A stretch of 64,000 nt of DNA from Palsa-504 sp963769715 (GTDB lineage: Bacteria; Actinomycetota; Actinomycetes; Streptosporangiales; Streptosporangiaceae), in NCBI GenBank assembly GCA_963769715.1, contig CAVYNE010000029.1, positions 62,001 through 126,000 of the forward strand. Reading direction: 5' to 3'. The notes beneath the pieces were generated by a model. The model worked only from the letters and a program-made list of their open reading frames with translations, made no database searches and had not been told where the DNA came from. This document shows positions 8,584-17,336 of this stretch, in pieces; position 1 is the stretch's first letter; every line of letters starts with the position of its first letter. The translations under genes and the position numbers were made by a program.

Positions 8584-11184
8584 ATGAGCATCGAGCAGCA
8601 GATCGCCGCCGCGCTGGCCGGCCGGGCGGCTCAGCGTGAGTTCGTCGACAGCCTGGCTCAGAGCTGGGAGCAGCTGTCGGGCACGTGGGCCGGACTGGTG
8701 ACTTCGGCCGGGGACCTGGGAGCCGCTGCGGCGGGGACCCGGTCGCCGGACCGGGCCGAGGCCGGGGTGTTCTCCGATCTGGCCCGGTACCTGGCCGCGG
8801 ACGCGGGCTGGCGGGAGCGCGCCGCGGCCATCTCGTCCCGGCTCAGCGACTCCACTGACCTGGTGCGGACGCTGCAGCGGCGGGTGCACCGGGAGACGGT
8901 GAACATCGGGGTGATCGGGCAGACGCACGCGGGCAAGAGCACACTGCTGCGCAAGCTGACCGGCCTGACGACCGGGCAAATCCCGTCGAACCGGTTCTCC
9001 TCGACGACGGCCACGCCGAGCCGGATCTTCCATGAGCCGGGTTCTGGGCCCGGCCAGGCGGTGCTGACGTTGCATACCTGGGAGTCGTTCCGCGCCGAGG
9101 TGCTGGTCCCGCTGCACCAGATGGCCCGGGTCCCCGGGACCGCGCCGGCGTCGCCGGAGGAGTTCCGGCGCTTTGCCGGGTACCGGGAGGGCGGGGAAAG
9201 GGTCGCGGAAGGCAAGGCGGGAGCCGAGCGGTACCGCCAGCGGCTGCAGCTGGCGCAGGACTCGCTGCCCAGCTATGAGGGCCTGCTGGGGGGCGGCACC
9301 CGGAAGATCCCCCTGGACCAGCTGCGGCCCTTCGTGGCCTACCCGGCCGAGCATGATCCCCGGCCGGATTACCGGCCCTACCACGCGGTCCGCTCGGTCG
9401 ACATTTTCTGCCCGTTTCCCGAGGTCGACGCGGTGGCCCTGGGGCTGGTGGACCTGCCCGGTGCCGGTGAGGCCGGGCTGGACGTGCACGGGCGGTTCCT
9501 GACCGACCTGCGCAATCACGCCGACCTGCTGTTCATCGTCAAGCGGCCGGAGAAGGCGCCGGTCAACGACCCGGACTGGGACGCGGCACAGTTGGCCGAT
9601 GACGCCGCAGCCGGGGTGCGGCGCACTGACTTCGCGCACCAGGTCATCAACCGGGACACCAGCGTGCCCGCGGAGTTCTTCGATAACGCCCTGGCGCGGG
9701 CCAAGGCCGATGGCGAGCGGCTGGGGATCGACGTCCGGGAGTGCGACATCGAGTCGTCCTCGCCCGCGGAGGTGGCCGGGGCCATCTTGTCGCCGGTGCT
9801 GGCCATGCTCGCCGAGCGGCTGCGCTACATGGACCGGGACGCGGCCGAGAAGGTGCTCTCCGAGCTGGCCGGGAGCGCCGCCCAGATGCAGTCGCTGGCC
9901 GGCGAGCTGGCCCGCTGGATCGACGCGCATGGCGACCTGCCCGATGCGGAAAACCGCCTGCGGACCAGGGCTTATGAGCTGAGGAATGAGGTTAGCCTGA
10001 AACTGGAGCAAGTCCGCAACGAGTACGACAAGCTGTTTGAGTCCGGCGCGCCCATTGCCGAGCTGCACGAGGAGATCGAGAAGGCCGGCGGTGAGATGCA
10101 GGAGTGGCTAACGGGCGGCCTGGGCATGGGATCCAAGCAGAAGTGGCTGGAAACGTTCCGGGCCGCGGAGTCGGCCCACGGCCACGGCCGGGAACTCGAC
10201 CAGCGTTACAACGGTGCGCGCAAGCAAGTGGTCGCGGTGTTCGGCGGGATCGACGCGTCCCTGGAGCGCTCGGTCGACCGGCTGTGGGGCGAGGTCGCGG
10301 GCGCGCTGCGCGCGAAACTCACCGAGGCGATCGTCCCGGTCGGCCGGGATAACCAGGCCATCTTGTCCGCCTTCGCGGACACCGCGCGGCAGAGCGGGGC
10401 CAGGACGGTGAGCGACGCCACCCGTCGCCTGCTCGAACTGCCCACCGACTACGGCAGTATCTTCCTGCGAGTCGGCCGGCCGGTAATCCGCCAGATCGAA
10501 TGGGACCGCAAGGAACCCGGATCGCAGCTGGGACAGCAGGTCGCCGCGGCCGCGGCGGGCGGCGCCGTTGGTGCGGCGGCGTCGGCGCTGGTCAGCCCGG
10601 CCCTCGGCCCGCTGGCCGGGCACGTCGCCAGCGGCGCGGTCAGTGCCGCCACGTCGAAGGGAATCCGCGCCTGGAGCGGCCAGGGGAACTGGTGGCACAG
10701 CCCGGCCGCGGGCGGCCAGGGCAGCCCGGCTCCGTCAGCCAGCTCGAACGAGGAGTCAGCGGCGGCATCCGCCCCGACCACCGCGGCCGGTACCGGCGCC
10801 AGCGGGACTCCGGCGATGACCGGAGAATTCGCCCGGGCCGAGAAGTGGTACGCCGAGCTGACCAGCACCGTCGAGCAGGTTACCGCCAAACTCAAGCGGG
10901 AGTTCCACCAGGAGGCCCAGCGGACCCTGCGGGTCCTGGCCGCCGCGGCGGACTTGTTCAAGGACGCCGCGACCTCGACGTCGACGCCGGGCGTGGAGCG
11001 TGAATTCGAGGAGCTGTGCCGGCCCGCCCAGCGACAGATCTGGCCGACTGACTTCAGCGGGACCGCCGCAAAGGTCGCCGCCGACCTGGCCGCGCTGCGG
11101 CGGCACGCCGCCGAGGCGGACGCCGCCGCGGCTCAGGTCGCCGTGCTGGCGCGAAGACCCGCCGCCTCTGGCTCACTGGGTTAG
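8584..11184 (+). CDS. dynamin-like large GTPase
   Basis: 866 residues. A helical N-terminus (1-100) is followed by a dynamin-type G domain: P-loop GQTHAGKST (112-120), switch-I Thr in SSTTATPSR, switch-II DLPGAGEAG (290-298), and a late NRDT segment that may serve as G4. Long helical regions with coiled-coil potential follow (about 400-560), then a Gly/Ala-rich hydrophobic hairpin-like stretch (about 652-690, VGAAASALVSPALGPLAGHV) able to insert into membrane, a Ser/Ala/Pro linker and a C-terminal helical bundle. The order GTPase-helices-membrane insert-helices matches bacterial dynamin-like proteins that remodel membranes. It stands alone, not in the usual paired arrangement. AGGAAAG precedes ATG 8584. 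Confidence 0.75.
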   Translation: MSIEQQIAAALAGRAAQREFVDSLAQSWEQLSGTWAGLVTSAGDLGAAAAGTRSPDRAEAGVFSDLARYLAADAGWRERAAAISSRLSDSTDLVRTLQRRVHRETVNIGVIGQTHAGKSTLLRKLTGLTTGQIPSNRFSSTTATPSRIFHEPGSGPGQAVLTLHTWESFRAEVLVPLHQMARVPGTAPASPEEFRRFAGYREGGERVAEGKAGAERYRQRLQLAQDSLPSYEGLLGGGTRKIPLDQLRPFVAYPAEHDPRPDYRPYHAVRSVDIFCPFPEVDAVALGLVDLPGAGEAGLDVHGRFLTDLRNHADLLFIVKRPEKAPVNDPDWDAAQLADDAAAGVRRTDFAHQVINRDTSVPAEFFDNALARAKADGERLGIDVRECDIESSSPAEVAGAILSPVLAMLAERLRYMDRDAAEKVLSELAGSAAQMQSLAGELARWIDAHGDLPDAENRLRTRAYELRNEVSLKLEQVRNEYDKLFESGAPIAELHEEIEKAGGEMQEWLTGGLGMGSKQKWLETFRAAESAHGHGRELDQRYNGARKQVVAVFGGIDASLERSVDRLWGEVAGALRAKLTEAIVPVGRDNQAILSAFADTARQSGARTVSDATRRLLELPTDYGSIFLRVGRPVIRQIEWDRKEPGSQLGQQVAAAAAGGAVGAAASALVSPALGPLAGHVASGAVSAATSKGIRAWSGQGNWWHSPAAGGQGSPAPSASSNEESAAASAPTTAAGTGASGTPAMTGEFARAEKWYAELTSTVEQVTAKLKREFHQEAQRTLRVLAAAADLFKDAATSTSTPGVEREFEELCRPAQRQIWPTDFSGTAAKVAADLAALRRHAAEADAAAAQVAVLARRPAASGSLG

Positions 11185-11236
11185 GTCCACCGGCTCCGCG
11201 CCGCCACTCGCCCGCCAGACGCGCTAACGTGCGGGG

Positions 11237-12188
11237 ATGGGAAACCGGCCGCGCGTCACCGTCCTGGGCAGCCTGAACATGGATATCTCGGTCACCGTGC
11301 CCCGGCTGCCCGAACCCGGCGCGACCGTGCTCGGCTCGGCGGCGCGCTTCACGCCGGGCGGGAAGGGCGCCAACCAGGCGGTGGCGGCGGCCCGGCTCGG
11401 CGCCACCGTGCGCATGGTGGGCTGTGTCGGCGACGACGACTTCGGCAGGCAGGTGCTGGCCGCTCTTCGGGAGGAAAACGTAGACGCCGGCCACGTAAGG
11501 ACGGTAACCGGGGTCCCGACCGGGCTGGCCATGATCTCGGTCGATCCCGCGGGGGAGAACCTCATCACGGTCGCGCCCGGCGCCAACCACGAGGTCGGCC
11601 CCGGGGAGGTCGCCGCCGCCGCGGGCAGCCCGGGTGACGTCCTGGTCATCTGCGCCGAGATCCCGGTGCCCGCGATCAAGGCGGCCCTCGCCCGGGCGTC
11701 CCGGACCGACGCCCGCTCCATCCTCAACCTCGCCCCAGCCCCAAAGGCCCCACCCGAGGCCGCCGCCATCGTGGCCGACGGCGTGGACTGGCTGGTGGTC
11801 AACGAGACTGAAGCGGCCGCCGTCCTGCGCCGCAAGGTCGAAGGCTTGCCGGACGCGGCCGAGGCCGCCGCCGAGCTGGCCGCCGCGGGTGTAGAGCACG
11901 CCGTGGTCACCGCGGGCGCGCACGGCGCCGCCCTGGCCCGAGGCCCGGAGGGCGCCCCGGTCACCATCGAGGCGTTCCGGGTCGAGGCGGTGGACACCGT
12001 TCGGGGCCGGCGACACCTTCGTCGGTGCGCTCGCCGTCGCCCTGGCCGCGGGCGTCCCGCCGGTCGAGGCGGTCCGCGCGGCCGCCGCCGCGGGCGCCAC
12101 GGCTGCCACCCGGCCCGGCGCCCAGGCCGGGATGCCGCGCCCCGCGGACATCCGTGCGGCGACCGGTCTTACCTGGCCGGTACGCTAG
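11237..12188 (+). pseudogene. ribokinase (PfkB family), frameshifted
   Basis: Residues 1-255 read as a normal ribokinase: LGSLNMDISVTVPRLPEPG, GGKGANQAVAAARLGA, and LVVNETEA. At 12000-12001 an extra T (ACCGTTCGGGG) changes frame directly before the catalytic GAGDTF motif; in the shifted frame that motif and the normal C-terminus continue to a stop at 12188. As written the product loses the anion hole and catalytic Asp and would be inactive. Either a recent mutation or a one-base sequence error. Sugar phosphorylation (ribose plus ATP) is the family reaction. It has no obvious operon partner. Confidence 0.8.
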
Positions 12189-12190
12189 GC

Positions 12191-12223
12191 GTTCACCAGA
12201 CGTTCACTAATAGTTCACCGATT
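12191..12223 (+). promoter_or_regulatory. three 11-bp direct repeats, PHO-box-like (PhoP) site
   Basis: GTTCACCAGAC (12191), GTTCACTAATA (12202) and GTTCACCGATT (12213) are exact-phase 11-bp direct repeats sharing GTTCAC; a weaker GTTCGGG recurs in phase at 12235. The Streptomyces PhoP box is known to be built of 11-nt direct repeat units with a conserved GTTCACC core. The array ends 3 bp before the -35 of the promoter at 12227, the right place for activation. Phosphate control of the CHAD-ParA operon is therefore inferred. Confidence 0.7.
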
Positions 12224-12226
12224 CGC

Positions 12227-12255
12227 TTTACAACGTTCGGGAAGGTATACAAGAT
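12227..12255 (+). promoter_or_regulatory. sigma-70-type promoter of the CHAD-ParA operon
   Basis: TTTACA (12227-12232), 17 bp, CAAGAT (12250-12255), giving a 5' leader of roughly 40 nt before GTG 12300. The PHO-box-like repeats abut it upstream. Confidence 0.55.
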
Positions 12256-12299
12256 GTTTCTGGGGGCGGGCGGTAGCTTGCCCAAGAGGAGAGCGTGAC

Positions 12300-13916
12300 G
12301 TGACGACGCCTGGCCCGCGGGACTTTGTCCTCGAGGCGCCCACCGGAGCTGAATCCGCGGAGGATCTCCTGCCGGCCGCGCTCGCCGCGCTATCGCAGGC
12401 GTTCACCGTGACCCGGGAAGCTAGCGCGCCCGGCGCCCGTCGGCGTACGTGGCTGGATACCTTCGACTGGCGGCTGTACCGGGCCGGCCTGATGCTCGAG
12501 TTCGAGCAGGCCAGGCGGGGTGGCCGGCTGCTGCTCAGCCGGGCTGACGGTACGCCGCAGGCCGAGCAGCCGGTCACCGGCTGGCCGCCCCGGCGCCCCG
12601 CCCTGGACCTGCCGCCCGGGCCGGTGCGGGACCGGATCATGGTGCTGATCAGCCCGCGAGCGCTGCTGCCCATCGTCCGGGCGGTCAGCAGGGCCAGCGT
12701 GGCGCGGCTCCTCAACGACGACGGCAAGACGGTGGCCCGGCTGGTCGCGGACCGCATCACGGTGACCGCGGTCGCGCCTGGCCTGACCGCGGCCGGCACC
12801 ACCACCGAACTGCCGCTGCGACTGGCCGTCACCGCCGTCCGCGGCTACCCCGCCCAAGCCAGCAAGGCGTCCGCCCTGCTGGCCGGCGTGCCCGGCGCGT
12901 CCCACGCCAGCCAGAGCGTGTTCACCGCGGCCCTGACCGCGCTCGGCCGGCACCCGGCCGGCTACACCAGCGGCGTGGACGCGGAGATCACCGCCTCGAT
13001 GCCCGCGCCCGTCGCGGTGGCCCGGCTGCTGCTGCGCCTGCTCGACACCCTGGAGCAGAACGTCGACGGCGTGCTCCGCGACATCGACACCGAGTTCCTG
13101 CACGATCTGCGCGTCGCGGTTCGCCGCACCCGTTCGGCTGTCAAACTGCTCGGCGGGGTGCTGCCCGCGGACCTGGCCCGGCAGTACGCGGCCGAGTTCA
13201 AGTGGCTCGGCGACCTGACCACCCCCACCAGGGACCTCGACGTCCACCTGCTGGGCTTCGGCCCGATGACCGCGCAACTGGTCGCCGCGTCGCCGGCCGA
13301 CCTGGAGCCGTTCCGCGCCTTCCTGGTCAGGCGGCGCGCCCGCGAGTTCCGGCGGCTGGCCGCGGCGCTGCGCGGGCCGCGGTTCCGCGCCATCACCGAC
13401 GACTGGCGCAAGGCGCTGCTCGAGATTCGCGACGCTGGCGTCCCCGGCAAGCGCCGCCGCCCGCCCACCGCGCTGGCGCTGGCGCTGGACACGACCGGCC
13501 GCGCGTACCGGCGGATCGTGGCGCACGGCGCCGCGATCACCGCGGAGTCGCCTCCGGAATCCCTGCACGACCTGCGCAAACGCGCCAAGGAACTGCGCTA
13601 CCTGCTGGAGTTCTTCGCCTCCCTGCACAACCCGGTCGCGTACCGGAAGGTGGTCGGCGAGCTCAAGTCGCTGCAGGACTGCCTCGGCGATTTCCAGGAC
13701 AGCCAGGTCCAGCGCGAGGAGATTCACGCGCTGGCTGACGCGATGCTGGCCGAGCGGGCGGCCCCGGCCGCTACGCTGCTGGCCATGGGTGAAATCGCCG
13801 CAAAGCTGACCCTTAACCAGGCCGAAGCCCGTGCGGACTTCGCCCGGCGGTTCGCCAGGTTCGCCGGTCCGGCGGGCCAGGAGCGCATCCGCGTCCTGCT
13901 CGAGGAACGCGCGTGA
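12300..13916 (+). CDS. CYTH-like/CHAD domain protein
   Basis: 538 residues. The N-terminal half (about 8-215) resembles a CYTH/triphosphate-tunnel domain (FVLEAPTG start, strands with paired basic/acidic residues, LRLAVTAVRGY). The C-terminal half (about 230-538) is a CHAD domain, an all-helical domain with conserved histidines and basic residues; both diagnostic repeats are visible, HDLRVAVRRTR (His268) and HDLRKRAKELRYLLEFF (His423). CHAD domains are known to bind polyphosphate granules. GTG 12300 is preceded by AGAGGAG, and the stop overlaps the start of the ParA gene by 4 bp (GTGA). Preceded by PHO-box-like repeats; the whole suggests a phosphate/polyphosphate role (inference). Confidence 0.85.
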   Translation: MTTPGPRDFVLEAPTGAESAEDLLPAALAALSQAFTVTREASAPGARRRTWLDTFDWRLYRAGLMLEFEQARRGGRLLLSRADGTPQAEQPVTGWPPRRPALDLPPGPVRDRIMVLISPRALLPIVRAVSRASVARLLNDDGKTVARLVADRITVTAVAPGLTAAGTTTELPLRLAVTAVRGYPAQASKASALLAGVPGASHASQSVFTAALTALGRHPAGYTSGVDAEITASMPAPVAVARLLLRLLDTLEQNVDGVLRDIDTEFLHDLRVAVRRTRSAVKLLGGVLPADLARQYAAEFKWLGDLTTPTRDLDVHLLGFGPMTAQLVAASPADLEPFRAFLVRRRAREFRRLAAALRGPRFRAITDDWRKALLEIRDAGVPGKRRRPPTALALALDTTGRAYRRIVAHGAAITAESPPESLHDLRKRAKELRYLLEFFASLHNPVAYRKVVGELKSLQDCLGDFQDSQVQREEIHALADAMLAERAAPAATLLAMGEIAAKLTLNQAEARADFARRFARFAGPAGQERIRVLLEERA

Positions 13917-14650
13917 AGATCTTCGCCACCTACAACATCAAGGGCGGCGTCGGTAAGACGACCGCTGCGGTCAACCTGGCCTACCTGTCCGCCGCCGACG
14001 GCTACCGGACCCTGCTGTGGGACCTGGACCCGCAGGGCGCGGCCAGCTTCTTGTTCCGGATCAAGCCGCGGGTCAAGGGCGGCGGGAAGGCGCTCATCCG
14101 CGGCACCAAGACCCTCGACGACGCGATCAAGGGCACCGACTTCGACCACCTGGACCTGATTCCGGCCGATTTCACCTACCGCAACATGGACCTGCTCCTC
14201 GGCGGGAGCGACGGCAAGCCCACCCGCAAGCTCGCCCAGCTGCTCCGCCCGCTGGCGGCCGAATACGACCACGTGTTCCTCGACTGCCCGCCGAGCATCT
14301 CGCTGGTCTCGGAGAACGTCATGCACGCCGCCGACGTGCTGCTGGTCCCGGTGATCCCCACCACGCTGTCAGTACGTACGCTGGACCAGCTCACCGAGTT
14401 CGTGGCCGGCTTCAACGGCCACCGCCCGCAGGTGCGCGCGTTCTTCTCCATGGTCGACCGCCGCAAGAAGCTGCACCAGGAGACGATCAAAGATCTTTCG
14501 GCCGAACGGTCCGGGGTGGCCGCCACCCTCATCCCATCCCTTTCGCTGATCGAGCGCATGTCCGTAGAGCGTGCCCCGGTCACCGCCTTCGCGCCCCGCA
14601 GCGTCGCCGCCCGTGCCTACCGGGCCCTGTGGTCCGAAATCACCTCTTAG
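13913..14650 (+). CDS. ParA/MinD-family ATPase
   Basis: 245 residues with the deviant Walker A NIKGGVGKTTAAVNLA (signature Lys10 and Lys15), Walker A-prime LLWDLDPQGAAS, Walker B HVFLDCPPS. These ATPases dimerise on ATP, bind DNA non-specifically and move a cargo through a partner that stimulates hydrolysis. There is no parB or plasmid/chromosome origin nearby; the only partner is the upstream CHAD gene, overlapping by GTGA and so translationally coupled. A role in positioning the CHAD-bound object, perhaps polyphosphate granules, is an inference analogous to McdA-type cargo positioning. Confidence 0.85.
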   Translation: MKIFATYNIKGGVGKTTAAVNLAYLSAADGYRTLLWDLDPQGAASFLFRIKPRVKGGGKALIRGTKTLDDAIKGTDFDHLDLIPADFTYRNMDLLLGGSDGKPTRKLAQLLRPLAAEYDHVFLDCPPSISLVSENVMHAADVLLVPVIPTTLSVRTLDQLTEFVAGFNGHRPQVRAFFSMVDRRKKLHQETIKDLSAERSGVAATLIPSLSLIERMSVERAPVTAFAPRSVAARAYRALWSEITS

Positions 14651-15414
14651 CCCGCCTCGGGCTCGCCGACGCTGCCGGGGTCCCGGCCCTGCCAGGTGCA
14701 GATACACGCCTCGTTGCCCTCGGGGTCGGCCAGCACCCAGAACGCGGGCGCTTCGGCGTCGGACAGCAGCGTGCCCCCGGCCGCCAGCGTGGCCTGGATC
14801 CGCGTCGGTGCCTCGTCGTACGGCACGCTGACGTCGAAGTGGATGCGGTTACGCTGCGGCCGCGGCGCGTCCATCTGCTGGAACCAGACCGCCGGCCCCT
14901 GGCCGAGCGGGTCGATCAGCCCGTTCGGCGGCCCGTCGTGGCCCGGCTCGTCGACATAGCCGAGCACCGCCTGCCAGAACGGCCGCACTGTGGCCGCCTC
15001 GAGCACGTCGATCCCGATCTCGAGCGCCTGGACCGACCGCCCGTCCTGGCCGGTCCCGGCCTGAGTGGTCCCGGCCTGCGTGGTCAGCCGGAACTCCTCC
15101 GTCACAGCCGAGATCCGGCGCGCCAACTCCACGTCGCGCGGCGTGACCCACCCGCCGGTCTGCAGCATCAGCACCACCCGGTCGGCGCGGATGTCCATCC
15201 GCAGGTGCTCCTGGGCGTGTGGCAGGGCCGCCGCCCGCGCGGCCACGTCGGCCGCCAGCGGCAGCGAACCGGTCAGCACCTGGGTCCGGAGATCGCCGAG
15301 CACGTACCGCCAGCCCAGGCCGGTGACCGCGCGCGAAGCCTCCGCCCGGCTCAGCTTCCGGTCCTGGTCGTGACCTGCCTGGCTGTCCTGACTCCCTTGT
15401 CCCATGCCGTCCAT
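14647..15414 (-). CDS. PCD-like/VOC domain fusion protein
   Basis: 255 residues with two domains. Residues about 20-105 resemble pterin-4a-carbinolamine dehydratase (LSRAEASRAVTGLGWRYV, HLRMDIRADRVVLMLQT, RDVELARRISAV), with HLRMDIR in place of the usual catalytic HHP-x-x-x motif, so dehydratase activity is doubtful. Residues about 130-250 are a VOC/glyoxalase-type domain (ALEIGIDV, PFWQAVLGY, RNRIHFDVSV, WVLADPEGNEACICTW). Such fusions occur in actinobacteria; substrate unknown. Overlaps the ParA stop by 4 bp, convergent. Confidence 0.75.
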   Translation of the reverse strand: MDGMGQGSQDSQAGHDQDRKLSRAEASRAVTGLGWRYVLGDLRTQVLTGSLPLAADVAARAAALPHAQEHLRMDIRADRVVLMLQTGGWVTPRDVELARRISAVTEEFRLTTQAGTTQAGTGQDGRSVQALEIGIDVLEAATVRPFWQAVLGYVDEPGHDGPPNGLIDPLGQGPAVWFQQMDAPRPQRNRIHFDVSVPYDEAPTRIQATLAAGGTLLSDAEAPAFWVLADPEGNEACICTWQGRDPGSVGEPEAG

Positions 15415-15422
15415 CGTGCCAG

Positions 15423-15504
15423 GAGCTAGCAGCCCCTGGTCCCCGGGGTGAGCTACCAGCCCCTGGTCCCCGGGGGTGAGCTACCAGCCCCTGGTCCCCG
15501 GGGT
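15423..15504. repeat. 27-bp tandem repeat duplicating a gene's 3' end
   Basis: Three copies (15423, 15450, 15478) of a unit containing AGCCCCTGGTCCCCGGGGT. The third copy encodes the C-terminus and stop of the minus-strand gene ending at 15481; the other two are copies of that coding end placed beyond the stop. Similar architecture occurs after the catalase gene. Confidence 0.85.
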
Positions 15505-17079
15505 GAACGAGACGCCGCGGAGCACCTCGCCGAACCCGGCCGCGCGCACCGTGCGGAAGCTCTCACCTGGGGCGGTCGCGGCCAGCGGGTCGGTGATCTC
15601 CACCAGCTTGTTCGGGTCCGCGCCCTGGTCTCCGCCGCCGCTGACCGTCGAGGTGATGGCCCAGATCGTCACCGAACCGTCCCGGTTGACGTGACCGGTG
15701 ATGTTCCGCAGCCCGTCGGTGGCCGGCGCCCACGGCAGGCCGGTCGCGGCGTTGACCCCGGTCGGGTAGCCGCGTACGGTGTAGGGCTGGCCGAGGTTCA
15801 GGCCCGCCTGCAGCGTGTAGGCCAGCTTCCACTCGGTCCCGTCGAAGACCCACTTCTGCAGGCCCGCCTTGGTCTGCGCCGCCGCGGCGGTGTACTCGCC
15901 GTTCGCGAAGGTGTTGGTGCCGCTGCCCTCGTCGGCCACGTACAGCGTGTCCGGGTTCGCGAACCAGACTCCGAACGGGAACGAGTCCGTCGACGTCTTC
16001 GCCAGCGTGGTGTTGAAGCCCTTCAGGATGCACATGTTGCTCGGCAGCCCGCTGGTTTGCAGGGTCGCCGGGTTGTAACTGAGCGGTGAGGTGGGCAGCT
16101 TCGCCCCGGCGGCCGGCACGCCGACTCCGTTCGGGCAGGCCTTGCCCGTGGTGTCCAGGAAGTACACCGTGTTGACGCCGTTGCCGCCGCTGCCCTTGGT
16201 GTAGTACAGCACGTTGTTGAAGATCGTCAGGCCGCGGAAGTTGTCGTCCTTGCCGATCTTGTCCGCCGGGTAGCCCAGCTGGGTGATGTTGAAGCTGCCG
16301 ACCGGGGTGGGCGTGCCCGGGGCCGCGCCCGGCGTGATCAGCTGCGCCCCGGCGCCGAGGATGACCCCGGGCGGCTGCGGGTTGCCGCCGTTCCCGGCGT
16401 TGCCCGAGGTGTAGATCAGCTGCTTGCTGCCCTTCCCGGCGGTGATCGCCGCCCGCCCGTTGTTGCCGCTGTAGGCGTTGGTCTCGGTGAACTGGACCTT
16501 CCCGTTGCGCGACAGCTGGGCCACGGCCCGGTAGTAGGCGCCGGGCACCGGGTTTGTCGGGTCGATCACTCCGGGGGTGTTGGAGTTCGACACGTCGAGG
16601 GCGCCCGGGTTGGCGACGTACCCCATGAACGAGACCGACTTGCCGTCGGTGGACAGGTTGAGGGCCAGCTCCGACTTGGAGGAGAAGCTGGTGACGAGCT
16701 CGCTCGGAGGCACCTCGAAGGTGCTGACCGACCGGCCGGACGGGGTGATCTGGGCCAGGAAGATCGGCTCGGTGACCCCGAAGCTGCCGTCCACCAGCGC
16801 GTTGTTGAAGACCTCCGGGTAGTCGCCGCCTGCGGTCGCGGTGACGCAGTTGCCGGACGTGCATCCCGGCGGCAGCTGGGTCTGGCCCGGCACCAGGTCC
16901 GGGACGCTGGTATAGCGGCTCTCGCTGACCAGCAGGTTTCCGGCCACCAGCCCGGGTCCTCCCCGCGCCGGGCGGGTCGCCGCCGTGCTGGCGCCGGCCG
17001 AGACGGTGGTCGCGGCGACCGCCGCGGCGGCACACAGCACTGTCACCGCGGCGGCTCCAGCTCGTACTCGCATGGTCAC
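15481..17079 (-). CDS. secreted protein of unknown function
   Basis: 532 residues. A Sec signal peptide is clear (MRVRAGAAAVTVLCAAAAVAATTVSAGAS, Ala-rich, cleavage near ASTA). The mature part is rich in Gly/Asn/Thr/Pro and short strands (LLVSESRYTSVPDLVPGQ, SLSYNPAT, FGVWFANPDTLYVADEGSG), a composition like beta-propeller or NHL-type extracellular proteins. Four Cys (two near the N-terminus in GCTSGNC, two later) could form disulfides. No catalytic motif. AAGGAG lies 5 nt from GTG 17079 and 11 nt from ATG 17073; either start is possible. Conserved function not recognised. Confidence 0.7.
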   Translation of the reverse strand: MTMRVRAGAAAVTVLCAAAAVAATTVSAGASTAATRPARGGPGLVAGNLLVSESRYTSVPDLVPGQTQLPPGCTSGNCVTATAGGDYPEVFNNALVDGSFGVTEPIFLAQITPSGRSVSTFEVPPSELVTSFSSKSELALNLSTDGKSVSFMGYVANPGALDVSNSNTPGVIDPTNPVPGAYYRAVAQLSRNGKVQFTETNAYSGNNGRAAITAGKGSKQLIYTSGNAGNGGNPQPPGVILGAGAQLITPGAAPGTPTPVGSFNITQLGYPADKIGKDDNFRGLTIFNNVLYYTKGSGGNGVNTVYFLDTTGKACPNGVGVPAAGAKLPTSPLSYNPATLQTSGLPSNMCILKGFNTTLAKTSTDSFPFGVWFANPDTLYVADEGSGTNTFANGEYTAAAAQTKAGLQKWVFDGTEWKLAYTLQAGLNLGQPYTVRGYPTGVNAATGLPWAPATDGLRNITGHVNRDGSVTIWAITSTVSGGGDQGADPNKLVEITDPLAATAPGESFRTVRAAGFGEVLRGVSFTPGTRGW

Positions 17080-17336
17080 TCACGCTCCTTCAGGGCCGTT
17101 CGGATTCCACCGAAATCCAACCGGCGCCACCTGTCCTGAAGGCCCCGACCAGGTGAACACCACATGTCACCTAGCTGTCCATCCCCCCGGCCCCTCGCCG
17201 CCGAGATGCCCACCCCGCCACGATCAGGGGTAGCGCCAACCGCCCGTACCCGCCGCCGGAGCGGCGGTGGAAGCGACCCAGGCCAGGGTCGCAGAACGAG
17301 ACAGACTCCCGGAATGCGGGGAGTAGATGCCCTCAA

